A DNA stretch of 64,000 bases from Hylemonella sp. (lineage in GTDB: Bacteria; Pseudomonadota; Gammaproteobacteria; Burkholderiales; Burkholderiaceae_C). Below, piece after piece: positions 8,177-15,858 of this stretch. The translations under genes were made by a program, and so were the position numbers. Within the stretch, counting starts at the first letter, position 1. The number at the start of each line of letters is the position of its first letter. Below the pieces are notes generated by a model, which was not told where the DNA came from, did not search any database, and saw only the letters and a program-made list of their open reading frames with translations. Where the stretch lies: assembly GCF_027532185.1 (NCBI RefSeq), contig NZ_JAPZSV010000003.1, positions 806,001-870,000 on the forward strand, in the 5' to 3' direction.

Positions 8177-8757
8177 GCGCCGGCCTCCGTCGATGCCGTC
8201 TTGCGAGCCGCCGTCGGTGCGGCCGGCGTCTTGCTGCCGACCTCGAAGAAGGTGTAGGACAGCGTGATGGTGCTCACGTCCTTGGACAGCTTGGGATCGA
8301 CCACGAAGACCACGGGCCACTGCTTCTTCTCGCCGGGCTCCAGCGTGTACTCGTTGAAGCAGAAACACTCGAGCTTGTTGAAGTGCGCGGCAGCCTGGCG
8401 CGGCGCGTAGCTCGGGATGGCCTGGGCCGCCATGCGACGGTTCTGCACGTTCTCGAACTCGTACATCACGGTGGCCATCTCGCCTGGGTGGACCTGCAGC
8501 GAGGCCTGCGCCGGCTTGAAACGCCAGGGGCCGCGCACATTGGCGTCGAACTCGACGGTGATGGTGCGGCTGGTATCGACCTGGGTGTTGACGGCGCGCA
8601 GGCTACGGTCCTGCTCGCCCACGGCCAGCACGTTGATGCCCAGCGCCTCGCAGAGATGCTTGTAGATAGGCACCAGCGCATAGCCGAAGCCGAACATGCC
8701 GGCCACCACGATGGCCAGCTTGCCCACCATCTTCACGTTCTCGTGCCGCAGGTTCAT
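8173..8757 (-). CDS. ctaG: Cytochrome c oxidase assembly protein CtaG (COX11 type)
   Basis: A 194-residue membrane-anchored copper chaperone that inserts CuB into subunit I. It has one N-terminal helix (LAIVVAGMFGFGYALVPIY), then a periplasmic immunoglobulin-like domain with the copper motif ECFCF near residue 121 and the preceding FNKL, plus the C-terminal TLSYTFFEV. It lies between the 37-residue assembly protein and DUF2970, matching the conserved order. Confidence 0.95.
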   Translation of the reverse strand: MNLRHENVKMVGKLAIVVAGMFGFGYALVPIYKHLCEALGINVLAVGEQDRSLRAVNTQVDTSRTITVEFDANVRGPWRFKPAQASLQVHPGEMATVMYEFENVQNRRMAAQAIPSYAPRQAAAHFNKLECFCFNEYTLEPGEKKQWPVVFVVDPKLSKDVSTITLSYTFFEVGSKTPAAPTAARKTASTEAGA

Positions 8758-8764
8758 GGCCCGC

Positions 8765-8878
8765 TCACTTGCCGAAGAGGAGGAACTTGGCCAGGAAGCC
8801 CAGGAAGAAGGCCAGCGCCACGGTGGCCAGCACCAGGCCCAGTCGCAGGTTGGCTTTCTTCTGTTCAGGCGTCGTCAT
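8765..8878 (-). CDS. Cytochrome oxidase small assembly protein (37 aa)
   Basis: Too short for the ORF track. The frame reads MTTPEQKKANLRLGLVLA, then a hydrophobic helix and ends KFLLFGK, giving one transmembrane segment with a basic N-terminal stretch. It lies seven bases upstream of ctaG and 23 bases downstream of ctaD on the same strand. Similar tiny proteins are annotated at this position in related Burkholderiales; a role in oxidase assembly is inferred from context. Confidence 0.8.
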   Translation of the reverse strand: MTTPEQKKANLRLGLVLATVALAFFLGFLAKFLLFGK

Positions 8879-8901
8879 GGCGCAGGCTTTCCGTCCGTGG
8901 C

Positions 8902-10521
8902 TCAGCCGATGACCTTGGTGGCCGTGGCGTCAAGCTTCGGGGGGTTCTCGAAGGTGTGGAAAGGCGCCGGCGAGGGGACTTCCCACTCCAGGCCTTCAGC
9001 AGCTTCCCAGGGCTTCTGCGGGGCCTTCTCGCCCTGGCCGCGCATCGCCGGGATGATCACGAAGACGAAGAAGTAGACCTGGGCCAGACCGAAGCCGAAG
9101 GCACCGACGCTGGCAATCGCGTTGAAGTCGGCGAACTGCATGGGGTAGTCGGCGTAACGACGCGGCATGCCGGCCAGACCCAGGAAGTGCATCGGGAAGA
9201 AGGTGATGTTGAAGGAGATCATCGACCACCAGAAGTGCAGCTTGCCGCGGAATTCGCTGTACATCACGCCGGTCCACTTGGGCAGCCAGTAGTAGATGCC
9301 GGCGAACATGGCGAACAGCGAGCCGGCCACGAGCACGTAGTGGAAGTGGGCCACGACGTAGTAGGTGTCCTGCAGCTGGATGTCGATCGGAGCCATGGAC
9401 AGGATCAGACCGGTGAAGCCACCCATGGTGAACACGAAGATGAAGCCCACGGCCCAGAGCATCGGGGCCTCGAAGGTCATCGAACCCTTCCACATGGTGG
9501 CCAGCCAGTTGAAGATCTTCACGCCCGTGGGCACGGAGATCAGCATGGTGGCGTACATGAAGAAGAGCTGGCCGGTCACCGGCATGCCGGTGGTGTACAT
9601 GTGGTGGGCCCACACGATGAAGGACAGGATGGCGATGGAGGCCGTGGCGTAGACCATGGAGGCATAGCCAAACAGCTTCTTGCGCGAGAAGGCCGGCACG
9701 ATGGCGCTCACGATGCCGAAGGCCGGCAGAATCATGATGTACACCTCGGGGTGGCCGAAGAACCAGAAGATGTGCTGGTACATCACCGGGTCACCGCCGC
9801 CGGCGGGGTTGAAGAAGGTGGTGCCGAAGTGGCGGTCAGTCAGCGTCATGGTGATGGCGCCGGCCAGCACGGGCATCACGGCGATCAGCAGGTAGGCGGT
9901 GATCAGCCAGGTCCAGCAGAACAGCGGCATCTTCATCAGCGTCATGCCGGGCGCGCGCATGTTCAGGATGGTCACGATGATGTTGATCGAGCCCATGATG
10001 GAGGAGGCGCCGAGGATGTGCATCGCGAAGATGCCGGCGTCCATCGAGGGACCCATCTGCAGCGTCAGCGGGGCGTACAGCGTCCAGCCGGCTGCCGGCG
10101 CACCGCCGGGCATGAAGAACGAAGCCACCAGCATGACGGCCGCCGGGATCATCAGCCAGAAGCTGAAGTTGTTCATGCGGGCGAAGGCCATGTCGGATGC
10201 GCCGATCTGCAGCGGGATCATCCAGTTCGCGAAGCCCACGAAGGCCGGCATGATGGCGCCGAACACCATGATCAGGCCGTGCATGGTAGTGAGCTGGTTG
10301 AACAGCTCGGGGTTCACGACCTGCAGGCCGGGCTGGAACAGCTCGGCGCGGATCAGCAGCGCGAGCACGCCGCCCACCATGAGCATGGTGAAGGCGAACA
10401 ACAGGTACAGCGTACCGATGTCCTTGTGGTTGGTCGCGAAGACCCAGCGCCGCCAGCCCGTGGGGGCATGGTGGTGGTCGTCATGGGCGTGGTGATCGTG
10501 ATGGTCAAGAACGGCACTCAT
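8902..10521 (-). CDS. ctaD: Cytochrome c oxidase subunit I (aa3 type)
   Basis: Catalytic heme-copper subunit of 539 residues that reduces O2 and pumps protons. The N terminus is histidine-rich (HHDHHAHDDHHH), followed by 12 membrane helices. Ligand motifs are visible: TTMHGLIMVF (heme a), HPEVYIMILPAFG (CuB His and the cross-linked Tyr), WAHHMYTTGM (CuB His pair) and VAHFHYVLVAGS (heme a3/heme a). The start at 10521 is an ATG; ctaC lies 41 bases upstream. Confidence 0.98.
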   Translation of the reverse strand: MSAVLDHHDHHAHDDHHHAPTGWRRWVFATNHKDIGTLYLLFAFTMLMVGGVLALLIRAELFQPGLQVVNPELFNQLTTMHGLIMVFGAIMPAFVGFANWMIPLQIGASDMAFARMNNFSFWLMIPAAVMLVASFFMPGGAPAAGWTLYAPLTLQMGPSMDAGIFAMHILGASSIMGSINIIVTILNMRAPGMTLMKMPLFCWTWLITAYLLIAVMPVLAGAITMTLTDRHFGTTFFNPAGGGDPVMYQHIFWFFGHPEVYIMILPAFGIVSAIVPAFSRKKLFGYASMVYATASIAILSFIVWAHHMYTTGMPVTGQLFFMYATMLISVPTGVKIFNWLATMWKGSMTFEAPMLWAVGFIFVFTMGGFTGLILSMAPIDIQLQDTYYVVAHFHYVLVAGSLFAMFAGIYYWLPKWTGVMYSEFRGKLHFWWSMISFNITFFPMHFLGLAGMPRRYADYPMQFADFNAIASVGAFGFGLAQVYFFVFVIIPAMRGQGEKAPQKPWEAAEGLEWEVPSPAPFHTFENPPKLDATATKVIG

Positions 10522-10562
10522 CGTGATTTCCTTCTGAATTCTCTACGTCTGACGACAGCTGC

Positions 10563-11735
10563 TTACTTGCGGGCGGTCTTGATGTCGGCTGGCTGCACCA
10601 GCTGACCGGTCTTGTTGGACCAGTTGTTCTTGGTATAGGTGATGACAGCGGCGATCTCGGTGTCGCTCAGCTGCTTCCAGGCCGGCATGGCGCCCTTGCC
10701 ATTGAGCATGATGTCAATCTGCTTGGACTTGTCGCCGCTCAGCACCAGGGCCGAGCCATCGAGCGCCTTGATCGGGCCGGCACCCTTGCCGTTGGCTTGG
10801 TGGCAGGCCGCGCAGTTGGCGGCGTAGACCTTCTCGCCGCGCTTGGCCAGCTCGTCCAGCACCCAGACCTTGTTCGGATCGTCGGCCTTGGCGGCCATGA
10901 CCTTCTTCTGTTCGTCGACCCACTTGGAATAGTCTTCAGCCGACAGCACCTTCACGTGGATGGGCATGTAGGCGTGCTCCTTGCCGCAGAGCTCGGCGCA
11001 CTGGCCATAGAAGTCACCGGTCTTCTCGGCGCGGAACCATGTGTCACGCACGAAGCCGGGGATGGCGTCCTGCTTGATACCGAAAGCCGGCACCATGAAG
11101 GCGTGGATCACGTCGTTGGCGGTGGTGATGATGCGGACCTTCTTGTCCACGGGCACGACCAGCGGGTTGTCCACCTTGAGCAGGTAATCGTCGGTGGCCG
11201 GGGGCTTGCCGGACTCGGACATCACGCGGTGGTTGTTGTCCAGGGTGGAGATGAAACCGATGCCCTCGCCTTCACCCTTGAGGTAGTCGTAACCCCACTT
11301 CCACTGGTAGCCCGTGACCTTGATGGTCAGGTCGGCGTTGCTGGTGTCCTTCTGGGCCACGACCACCTTGGTGGCCGGCAGGGCCATGAGGATCACGATG
11401 ATGAAGGGGATCACGGTCCAGGCGATTTCCACGGCCACAGACTCATGGAAGTCGGCGGGCTTGTGGCCGACGGACTTGCGGTGCTTGATGATGGAATAGA
11501 ACATCACCCCGAACACGCCGACGAAGATGACGGTGCAGATGATGAGCATGAACCAGTGCAGCCACTGCTGTTCGGCCGCGATCTTGGTGGCCGCGGGGCC
11601 CAGATTGAGCTGGTTGACCGCAGGACCGCCAGGCAGATCGTTGACAGCCTGGGCCGCGGTGAAGGCCGCCGAGCCGGCCCATGCGCCAGCCGTGAGCAGC
11701 AGTGAAGCCAATTTATTAGAAATGCTCTTCATCAT
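10563..11735 (-). CDS. ctaC: Cytochrome c oxidase subunit II with fused C-terminal cytochrome c domain
   Basis: A 390-residue subunit II. After a signal-like segment come two membrane helices and the CuA cupredoxin domain with CAELCGKEHAYMPIHV near residue 245. An extra C-terminal class I cytochrome c domain follows, with heme motif CAACH near residue 307 and a distal Met in GKGAMPAW. Such caa3-like fusions can take electrons directly from c-type cytochromes. The track's GTG at 11741 is possible, but the ATG at 11735 is preferred. It is the first gene of the operon. Confidence 0.96.
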   Translation of the reverse strand: MMKSISNKLASLLLTAGAWAGSAAFTAAQAVNDLPGGPAVNQLNLGPAATKIAAEQQWLHWFMLIICTVIFVGVFGVMFYSIIKHRKSVGHKPADFHESVAVEIAWTVIPFIIVILMALPATKVVVAQKDTSNADLTIKVTGYQWKWGYDYLKGEGEGIGFISTLDNNHRVMSESGKPPATDDYLLKVDNPLVVPVDKKVRIITTANDVIHAFMVPAFGIKQDAIPGFVRDTWFRAEKTGDFYGQCAELCGKEHAYMPIHVKVLSAEDYSKWVDEQKKVMAAKADDPNKVWVLDELAKRGEKVYAANCAACHQANGKGAGPIKALDGSALVLSGDKSKQIDIMLNGKGAMPAWKQLSDTEIAAVITYTKNNWSNKTGQLVQPADIKTARK

Positions 11736-11874
11736 GTTCACTTCTTCAATGTCTTAAATATTCCAGGACTGCTCAGAGGCTCGCACCGCACGCGGCTTGT
11801 GACCGATGTGCCTCGCACCCATGACGGATACAGGCGGCAAGCTGCCGTTGAATCGCAAAATTCAGCAACCGCTT

Positions 11875-11880
11875 ATTGTA
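11875..11880 (-). promoter_or_regulatory. Possible -10 box for the cox operon
   Basis: Read on the minus strand, GGCTACAATAAG holds a TACAAT -10-like hexamer about 140 bases upstream of ctaC. No convincing -35 box is seen at 17 bases. The 186-base gap 11736-11921 must hold the cox promoter but shows little else. Confidence 0.3.
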
Positions 11881-11921
11881 GCCCAGCACTTTTCGGCGAC
11901 CGGTCGGCGACGCAGTGCCCC

Positions 11922-12806
11922 TCAGCCCGGCGTGCCACCCCGGCCACGGCGCAGGCTGCCACGCATTTCATCCAGGCTCAGCCGGGTCTCGGGCGCCACG
12001 GTCAAGCGACGTTGCGGCTTGAAGGCATGGCCGTAGATGATCTCGAAACTCAGCCGCAAGCGCCCGTCCTCAGCCGCCAGCCGGCCCAGGGCCTCGTGCA
12101 GCCGGCCCTGCCAGGCCCGCCCGCGCAGGGCGGGGAAACGCGCCGGGTGCAGATTACGGCCCAGTTCGCGCAGTTCCTGCAGGAGGCGCTGCGGCGTCTC
12201 GAAGCTCAGCTCGATACGCTCCATGTCCATTACGGGTTCTGCGAAGCCGGCACTCACCAGCATGTCGCCCCAGTCGTGCATGTCGGTGTACTCGTGGGCG
12301 GGTGCTGGCCAGCCCAGCTCGGCATACAGCGCGCGCAGTTCGCGCAGGGTGTCCGGCCCGAGGCAGGAGAACATCAGGAAGCCGTCCACCGCCAGCGCCT
12401 CGTGCCACTGCCCGATCAGGGCCTGCGGGTCGGCACTCATGTGCAGGCTCATATTGGCCCAGAGCAATTCGGGGGCCGGAACGGGCGCGGGGCGAAAAGC
12501 GGTCTTGAGCGAGCGCCACCAGGGCTGTGCTGCCAACCGCGAGGCGAGCGCCTGCTCCTGCGGCACCCGTGCGCGGATCTCGCAGCGCGCCGCGGGGTAA
12601 CGCTGTGCGAGCAGCTTCTGAGCCTGCAGGCCGCCACGCACCGGCTCCCAGTGCAGCCAGCTGCACGGCTGGCGCACGATCCAGTCCAGGCGCTGCTCCA
12701 TGCGACGCGCCACCTCCTCGTGCAACCAGGCCGAGACCGGCTGCGGCCGCTGCTGCCAGCGTGCGGCAGCCACGGGGTCGATGGTGGGCGGGCGGCGATC
12801 GTTCAT
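11922..12806 (-). CDS. BioC-like methyltransferase family protein, degenerate
   Basis: 294 residues. The second half matches BioC (malonyl-ACP O-methyltransferase of biotin synthesis): LLWANMSLHMSADPQALIGQWHEAL, FLMFSCLGPDTLRELRALY and EYTDMHDWGDMLVSAGFAEPVMDMERIEL. The glycine-rich S-adenosylmethionine motif I (DLGCGTG type) expected near residue 50 is replaced by CSWLHWEPVRGG, so activity is uncertain. It is divergent from comF, a common neighbour of bioC-like genes in betaproteobacteria; no other biotin gene is present. The start is the ATG at 12806. Confidence 0.75.
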   Translation of the reverse strand: MNDRRPPTIDPVAAARWQQRPQPVSAWLHEEVARRMEQRLDWIVRQPCSWLHWEPVRGGLQAQKLLAQRYPAARCEIRARVPQEQALASRLAAQPWWRSLKTAFRPAPVPAPELLWANMSLHMSADPQALIGQWHEALAVDGFLMFSCLGPDTLRELRALYAELGWPAPAHEYTDMHDWGDMLVSAGFAEPVMDMERIELSFETPQRLLQELRELGRNLHPARFPALRGRAWQGRLHEALGRLAAEDGRLRLSFEIIYGHAFKPQRRLTVAPETRLSLDEMRGSLRRGRGGTPG

Positions 12807-12867
12807 GGGAAGCGGCGAGTATATTGACTGGCCCTGAGCCCTCCCCTGCAGACTCGAAGAGACCACA

Positions 12868-13560
12868 TTGCGCGCCCTGCTCCATCGCCTCAGCGCCGCG
12901 CTGCCCGGGCAGTGCGCGCTCTGCCATGCCTGGCCGACCCGCCCCATCTGCCCCGCCTGCACGGCGCGCTTTGCCCAGCCACGGCCGCGCTGCGACCTGT
13001 GCGCCCTGCCCCTGCCTGCCGGTGTCGCGCGCTGCGGCGCCTGCATCAAGGACCCACCACCGCTGGACCAGTGCCTGGCCGTCGTTGCTTATGCATACCC
13101 CTGGAGCGGCCTGATCGCGCGCTACAAGTTCGGCCCCAGCCCCGGCTGGTCGGCCGCGCTGGCGCGACTGATGCGGGACGGCCCCGGCGTCGCGGCTGCG
13201 CTCGACGCGGCCGATCTGCTGCTGCCCCTGCCGCTGTCCACCCAGCGCCTGCGCGAGCGCGGCTTCAACCAGGCCCTGGAGCTGGCACGCCAGCTGACAC
13301 CGGGCAAGACACGCGCCGATCTGCTGCTGCGCCTGCGCGATACACCGGCCCAGAGCAGCCTGCCGCTGGAGCGGCGCCTGCGCAATGTGCAGGACGCCTT
13401 CGGGCTGGCCGCGGGTGCAGAGCGCGCACTGCGGGGTCGACGCCTGGTACTCGTCGACGATGTGATGACCAGCGGTGCCACGCTGCACGCCGCCGCCCGG
13501 CTGCTGCGCACGGCGGGCGCAGACCACGTCACGGGTCTGGTCCTGGCCCGGACCGAATGA
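12868..13560 (+). CDS. ComF family protein (phosphoribosyltransferase fold)
   Basis: A 230-residue ComF/GntX-type protein linked in other bacteria to uptake of, or growth on, extracellular DNA. The N terminus carries cysteine pairs of a zinc finger (CALCHAWPTRPICPAC, CDLC, CGAC), followed by a type I phosphoribosyltransferase domain with the PRPP loop LVLVDDVMTSGATL near residue 196. The start appears to be TTG at 12868, since no in-frame ATG precedes the conserved CALC motif. The enzymatic substrate is unknown. Confidence 0.88.
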   Translation: MRALLHRLSAALPGQCALCHAWPTRPICPACTARFAQPRPRCDLCALPLPAGVARCGACIKDPPPLDQCLAVVAYAYPWSGLIARYKFGPSPGWSAALARLMRDGPGVAAALDAADLLLPLPLSTQRLRERGFNQALELARQLTPGKTRADLLLRLRDTPAQSSLPLERRLRNVQDAFGLAAGAERALRGRRLVLVDDVMTSGATLHAAARLLRTAGADHVTGLVLARTE

Positions 13561-13569
13561 ACGCGCGCC

Positions 13570-13962
13570 TCAGTGCACGGTCTCGATGACCATGCGGTGG
13601 TAGCGCTCGGCCAGCATGAAAGGCACGTGGTGGATGGCCTGCGAGACATGCTCGGCCATCTGCTCGTTGGGCGTGGGCAGGATCAGGAAAGTGGCCCCGG
13701 CACGCGCTGCGTCCAGAAAGGCCTGCACCGTGGTGAGGCTGGTGCCCAGGTTGGCGATGAAGCCGGCCTCGTGCAGATTCTTTTCGGCAAAGGCGGCCAT
13801 GTCCTCGGGCGCGACTTCGAGCACGTCCGGGGTACGGTGCATCATCGCCTCCAGCTCATGGACGACGCGGTGCGCGTCCTCGGCTTGGTGGAAGGCCACC
13901 ACCATGTGGCCCGTGGGGAAAAAGGCGCCGAAGTCCCGGTGCAGCTGATCCAGTGGTTTCAT
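13570..13962 (-). CDS. Hypothetical protein, 130 aa
   Basis: I do not recognise a characterised family. The protein is soluble and histidine/methionine-rich, with no signal or membrane helix. A central segment resembles a small alpha/beta stress-type fold (HMVVAFHQAEDAHRVVHELEAM), and AGATFLILPTPNEQMAEHV follows. Coding character is supported by frame-appropriate GC bias, and the ATG at 13962 follows an AGGAGACC ribosome site. It converges on comF with nine bases between. Confidence 0.7.
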   Translation of the reverse strand: MKPLDQLHRDFGAFFPTGHMVVAFHQAEDAHRVVHELEAMMHRTPDVLEVAPEDMAAFAEKNLHEAGFIANLGTSLTTVQAFLDAARAGATFLILPTPNEQMAEHVSQAIHHVPFMLAERYHRMVIETVH

Positions 13963-14051
13963 GCTTGGTCTCCTGGGTCCGGATCGCTTCATTCTAGGAA
14001 GCGACGCACTTTTTTCCAGTCCCGCCTGCCGGGCCGACGAAAATAACGCCC

Positions 14052-14519
14052 ATGTTCCACATCGTCCTGGTCCACCCCGAGATCCCGCCCAACACGGGCA
14101 ACGTCATCCGCCTGGCGGCCAACACGGGCTGCACCCTGCACCTGATCGAGCCGCTGGGCTTCTCGATGGAAGACCGGCTGATGCGTCGCGCCGGCCTGGA
14201 CTATCACGAATACGCCGAAGTGAAGCGCCATGCCAGCTGGGAGGCTTTTCACTCGGCCGAACAGCCGGACAGCGCGCGCCTGTTTGCACTGACCACGCGC
14301 GGCACGCGTTTTGTGCATAACGTGGCCTTCATGCCCGGGGACTGGCTGGTCTTCGGCTCGGAAACCAGCGGCCTGCCCGACGCCGTGCGCGCGGCTTTCG
14401 CCCCGGAGCAGCAGCTCAAACTGCCCATGCGCCCGGGCCAGCGCAGCCTCAACCTCTCAAACGCCGTGGCGGTGACGGTCTTCGAGGCCTGGCGGCAGAA
14501 CGGTTTTGCGGCGAACTGA
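14052..14519 (+). CDS. trmL: tRNA (cytidine(34)-2'-O)-methyltransferase TrmL
   Basis: A 155-residue SPOUT-family enzyme that methylates the wobble ribose of certain leucine tRNAs. Family motifs are PEIPPNTGNVIRLAANTGC at residues 9-27, VFGSETSGLP near residue 100 and SLNLSNAVAVTVFEAWRQ at the C terminus forming the trefoil knot. Length matches the family. It is monocistronic here and converges with the MaoC-type gene after a six-base gap. Confidence 0.95.
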   Translation: MFHIVLVHPEIPPNTGNVIRLAANTGCTLHLIEPLGFSMEDRLMRRAGLDYHEYAEVKRHASWEAFHSAEQPDSARLFALTTRGTRFVHNVAFMPGDWLVFGSETSGLPDAVRAAFAPEQQLKLPMRPGQRSLNLSNAVAVTVFEAWRQNGFAAN

Positions 14520-14525
14520 AGCGGC

Positions 14526-14981
14526 TCAGGGGTAGCGCCGCGCGATCGACTCGGCCACGCAGACCGGCTTGGCCTCACCCTCGCGCTCGATCGTCACTTC
14601 CCAGGTCATCTGCATGCCGCCGTTGGCGATGGGCTCGCAGGCCAGCAGCTTCATGCGCGCACGCAGGCGGCTGCCCACGGGTACCGGGGCCATGAAGCGC
14701 ACGCGGTTGAGGCCGTAGTTCACGCCCATACGCGACTCGACGATCTCCATCGTGGTCTCGAAGAAGCGCGGCAGCAGGGACAGGGTGAGAAAGCCGTGGG
14801 CGATCGGCGCGCCAAACGGCCCGGCCTTGGCGCGCTCCACGTCGACGTGGATCCACTGGTGATCACCCGTGGCCTCGGCAAACTGGTTGACCTGTGCCTG
14901 CGTGATCGTGAGCCAGTCGCTGACCGCGACTTCCTGGCCCACGAGTGCGGGGAACTCCTGGAGGGACTGGAAGGTTTTCAT
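14526..14981 (-). CDS. MaoC-like (R)-specific enoyl-CoA hydratase family protein
   Basis: A 151-residue hot-dog fold protein. The hydratase 2 signature is present, with the catalytic Asp/His in ATGDHQWIHVD near residue 40 and APIAHGFLTLSLLPRF. It resembles NodN/MaoC hydratases that act on acyl-CoA intermediates; the true substrate is unknown. It stands alone between trmL and repeat A copy 2. Confidence 0.88.
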   Translation of the reverse strand: MKTFQSLQEFPALVGQEVAVSDWLTITQAQVNQFAEATGDHQWIHVDVERAKAGPFGAPIAHGFLTLSLLPRFFETTMEIVESRMGVNYGLNRVRFMAPVPVGSRLRARMKLLACEPIANGGMQMTWEVTIEREGEAKPVCVAESIARRYP

Positions 14982-15038
14982 GCCGCCAATGTAGCGGGCC
15001 GCCCGTGGGCGGCCCTGTCATGCATGCGACGTCCACAA

Positions 15039-15180
15039 GAACTTGCGACGAAATCGTAGCGAGCGGCCCGAGCGCAAGGCGGACGGAGCGCAGGAACCGG
15101 AGCGTACTTCAGGTACGTGAGGATTCCGAGTACCGCCCAACGCCGCGATCGGGTTGCGCAGTAGATTTATTCGTAAGTTC
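15039..15180 (+). repeat. Intergenic repeat family A, copy 2 (full element)
   Basis: A 142-bp element bounded by imperfect inverted ends (GAACTTGCGACGAAATC and the reverse complement of GATTTATTCGTAAGTTC, 13 of 17 matching). It shares its core with 6911-7022 and its ends with 18308-18395. The centre forms CGTACT-TCA-GGTACG, and outer arms cggcccgagcgc and gcgatcgggttgcgc can pair. Its last base is the first base of the parA stop codon triplet (minus strand TAG). Confidence 0.85.
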
Positions 15181-15794
15181 TAACGGTCGAGCCAGCGGCA
15201 GAGCCCCTGCCACTGCTCCAGATCCTTCTCGACCCGGCTTGGCGCCACGTCGAAGAGGGTCAGGCCATGGGCGGCCAGATGGATGTAGTTCTGCGTGTCG
15301 CGCAGGTAGGCCAGCACGGGCAGGCCCAGGCTTTCGACGAAGGCCTTGAGCTTGTCGGCCGAGAGCGTGCGCGCGTCCACGCGCATGCCCACGATGCCCA
15401 CCTGCATGCCCTTGTGGGCGTGCTGCCGGATTTCGTCGAGGAAATCGCGCGTGGCGAAGATGTCGAAGACGCTGGGCTGCAGGGGCACGATGACCTTGTC
15501 GGCGTGCTGCAGCACCTCCTTCATGCGCGCCCCCTTGAGACCGGCCGGGGTGTCGAGCACCACATGGGTTGTGCCCTTGGGCAGCTTGGCCAGCTTGTCC
15601 TCGCCCACGTCCCAGCTCACGATGGGACGTGCCGTCGCAGGCCGCAGGCCCAGCCACAGGCGCGAGGATTGCTGTCGGTCGGCGTCGCCCAGCATGACCT
15701 TGTGCCCCTGGCTGGCGAAGTAACCCGCCACATTGGTGGACAGGGTGGACTTGCCCACGCCGCCCTTGGGATTGGCAACCACAACGACCGGCAT
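15180..15794 (-). CDS. ParA/MinD-family ATPase (orphan)
   Basis: A 204-residue ATPase with a deviant Walker A motif PKGGVGKST at residues 9-17, then GDADRQQSS and VVLDTPAGL (Walker A' and B-like). No ParB or parS partner is visible, so this is probably an orphan ParA that positions some cargo rather than a plasmid partition gene. The ATG at 15794 has an AGGAG six bases upstream; the track's GTG one codon earlier is less likely. The C terminus ends where repeat A begins. Confidence 0.9.
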   Translation of the reverse strand: MPVVVVANPKGGVGKSTLSTNVAGYFASQGHKVMLGDADRQQSSRLWLGLRPATARPIVSWDVGEDKLAKLPKGTTHVVLDTPAGLKGARMKEVLQHADKVIVPLQPSVFDIFATRDFLDEIRQHAHKGMQVGIVGMRVDARTLSADKLKAFVESLGLPVLAYLRDTQNYIHLAAHGLTLFDVAPSRVEKDLEQWQGLCRWLDR

Positions 15795-15858
15795 CACGCG
15801 CTCCTGTTAGTTGGACCTGCCCCATGTTAGCGCAGACCCACCGGGAAGCCCGCACGAT

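Noticed and set aside
8383-10605. 740-aa plus-strand ORF opposite ctaD/ctaG
   Set aside because: Antisense shadow of high-GC coding genes; His/Gln/Gly/Arg-rich composition, no domain, and the minus strand encodes recognisable oxidase subunits.
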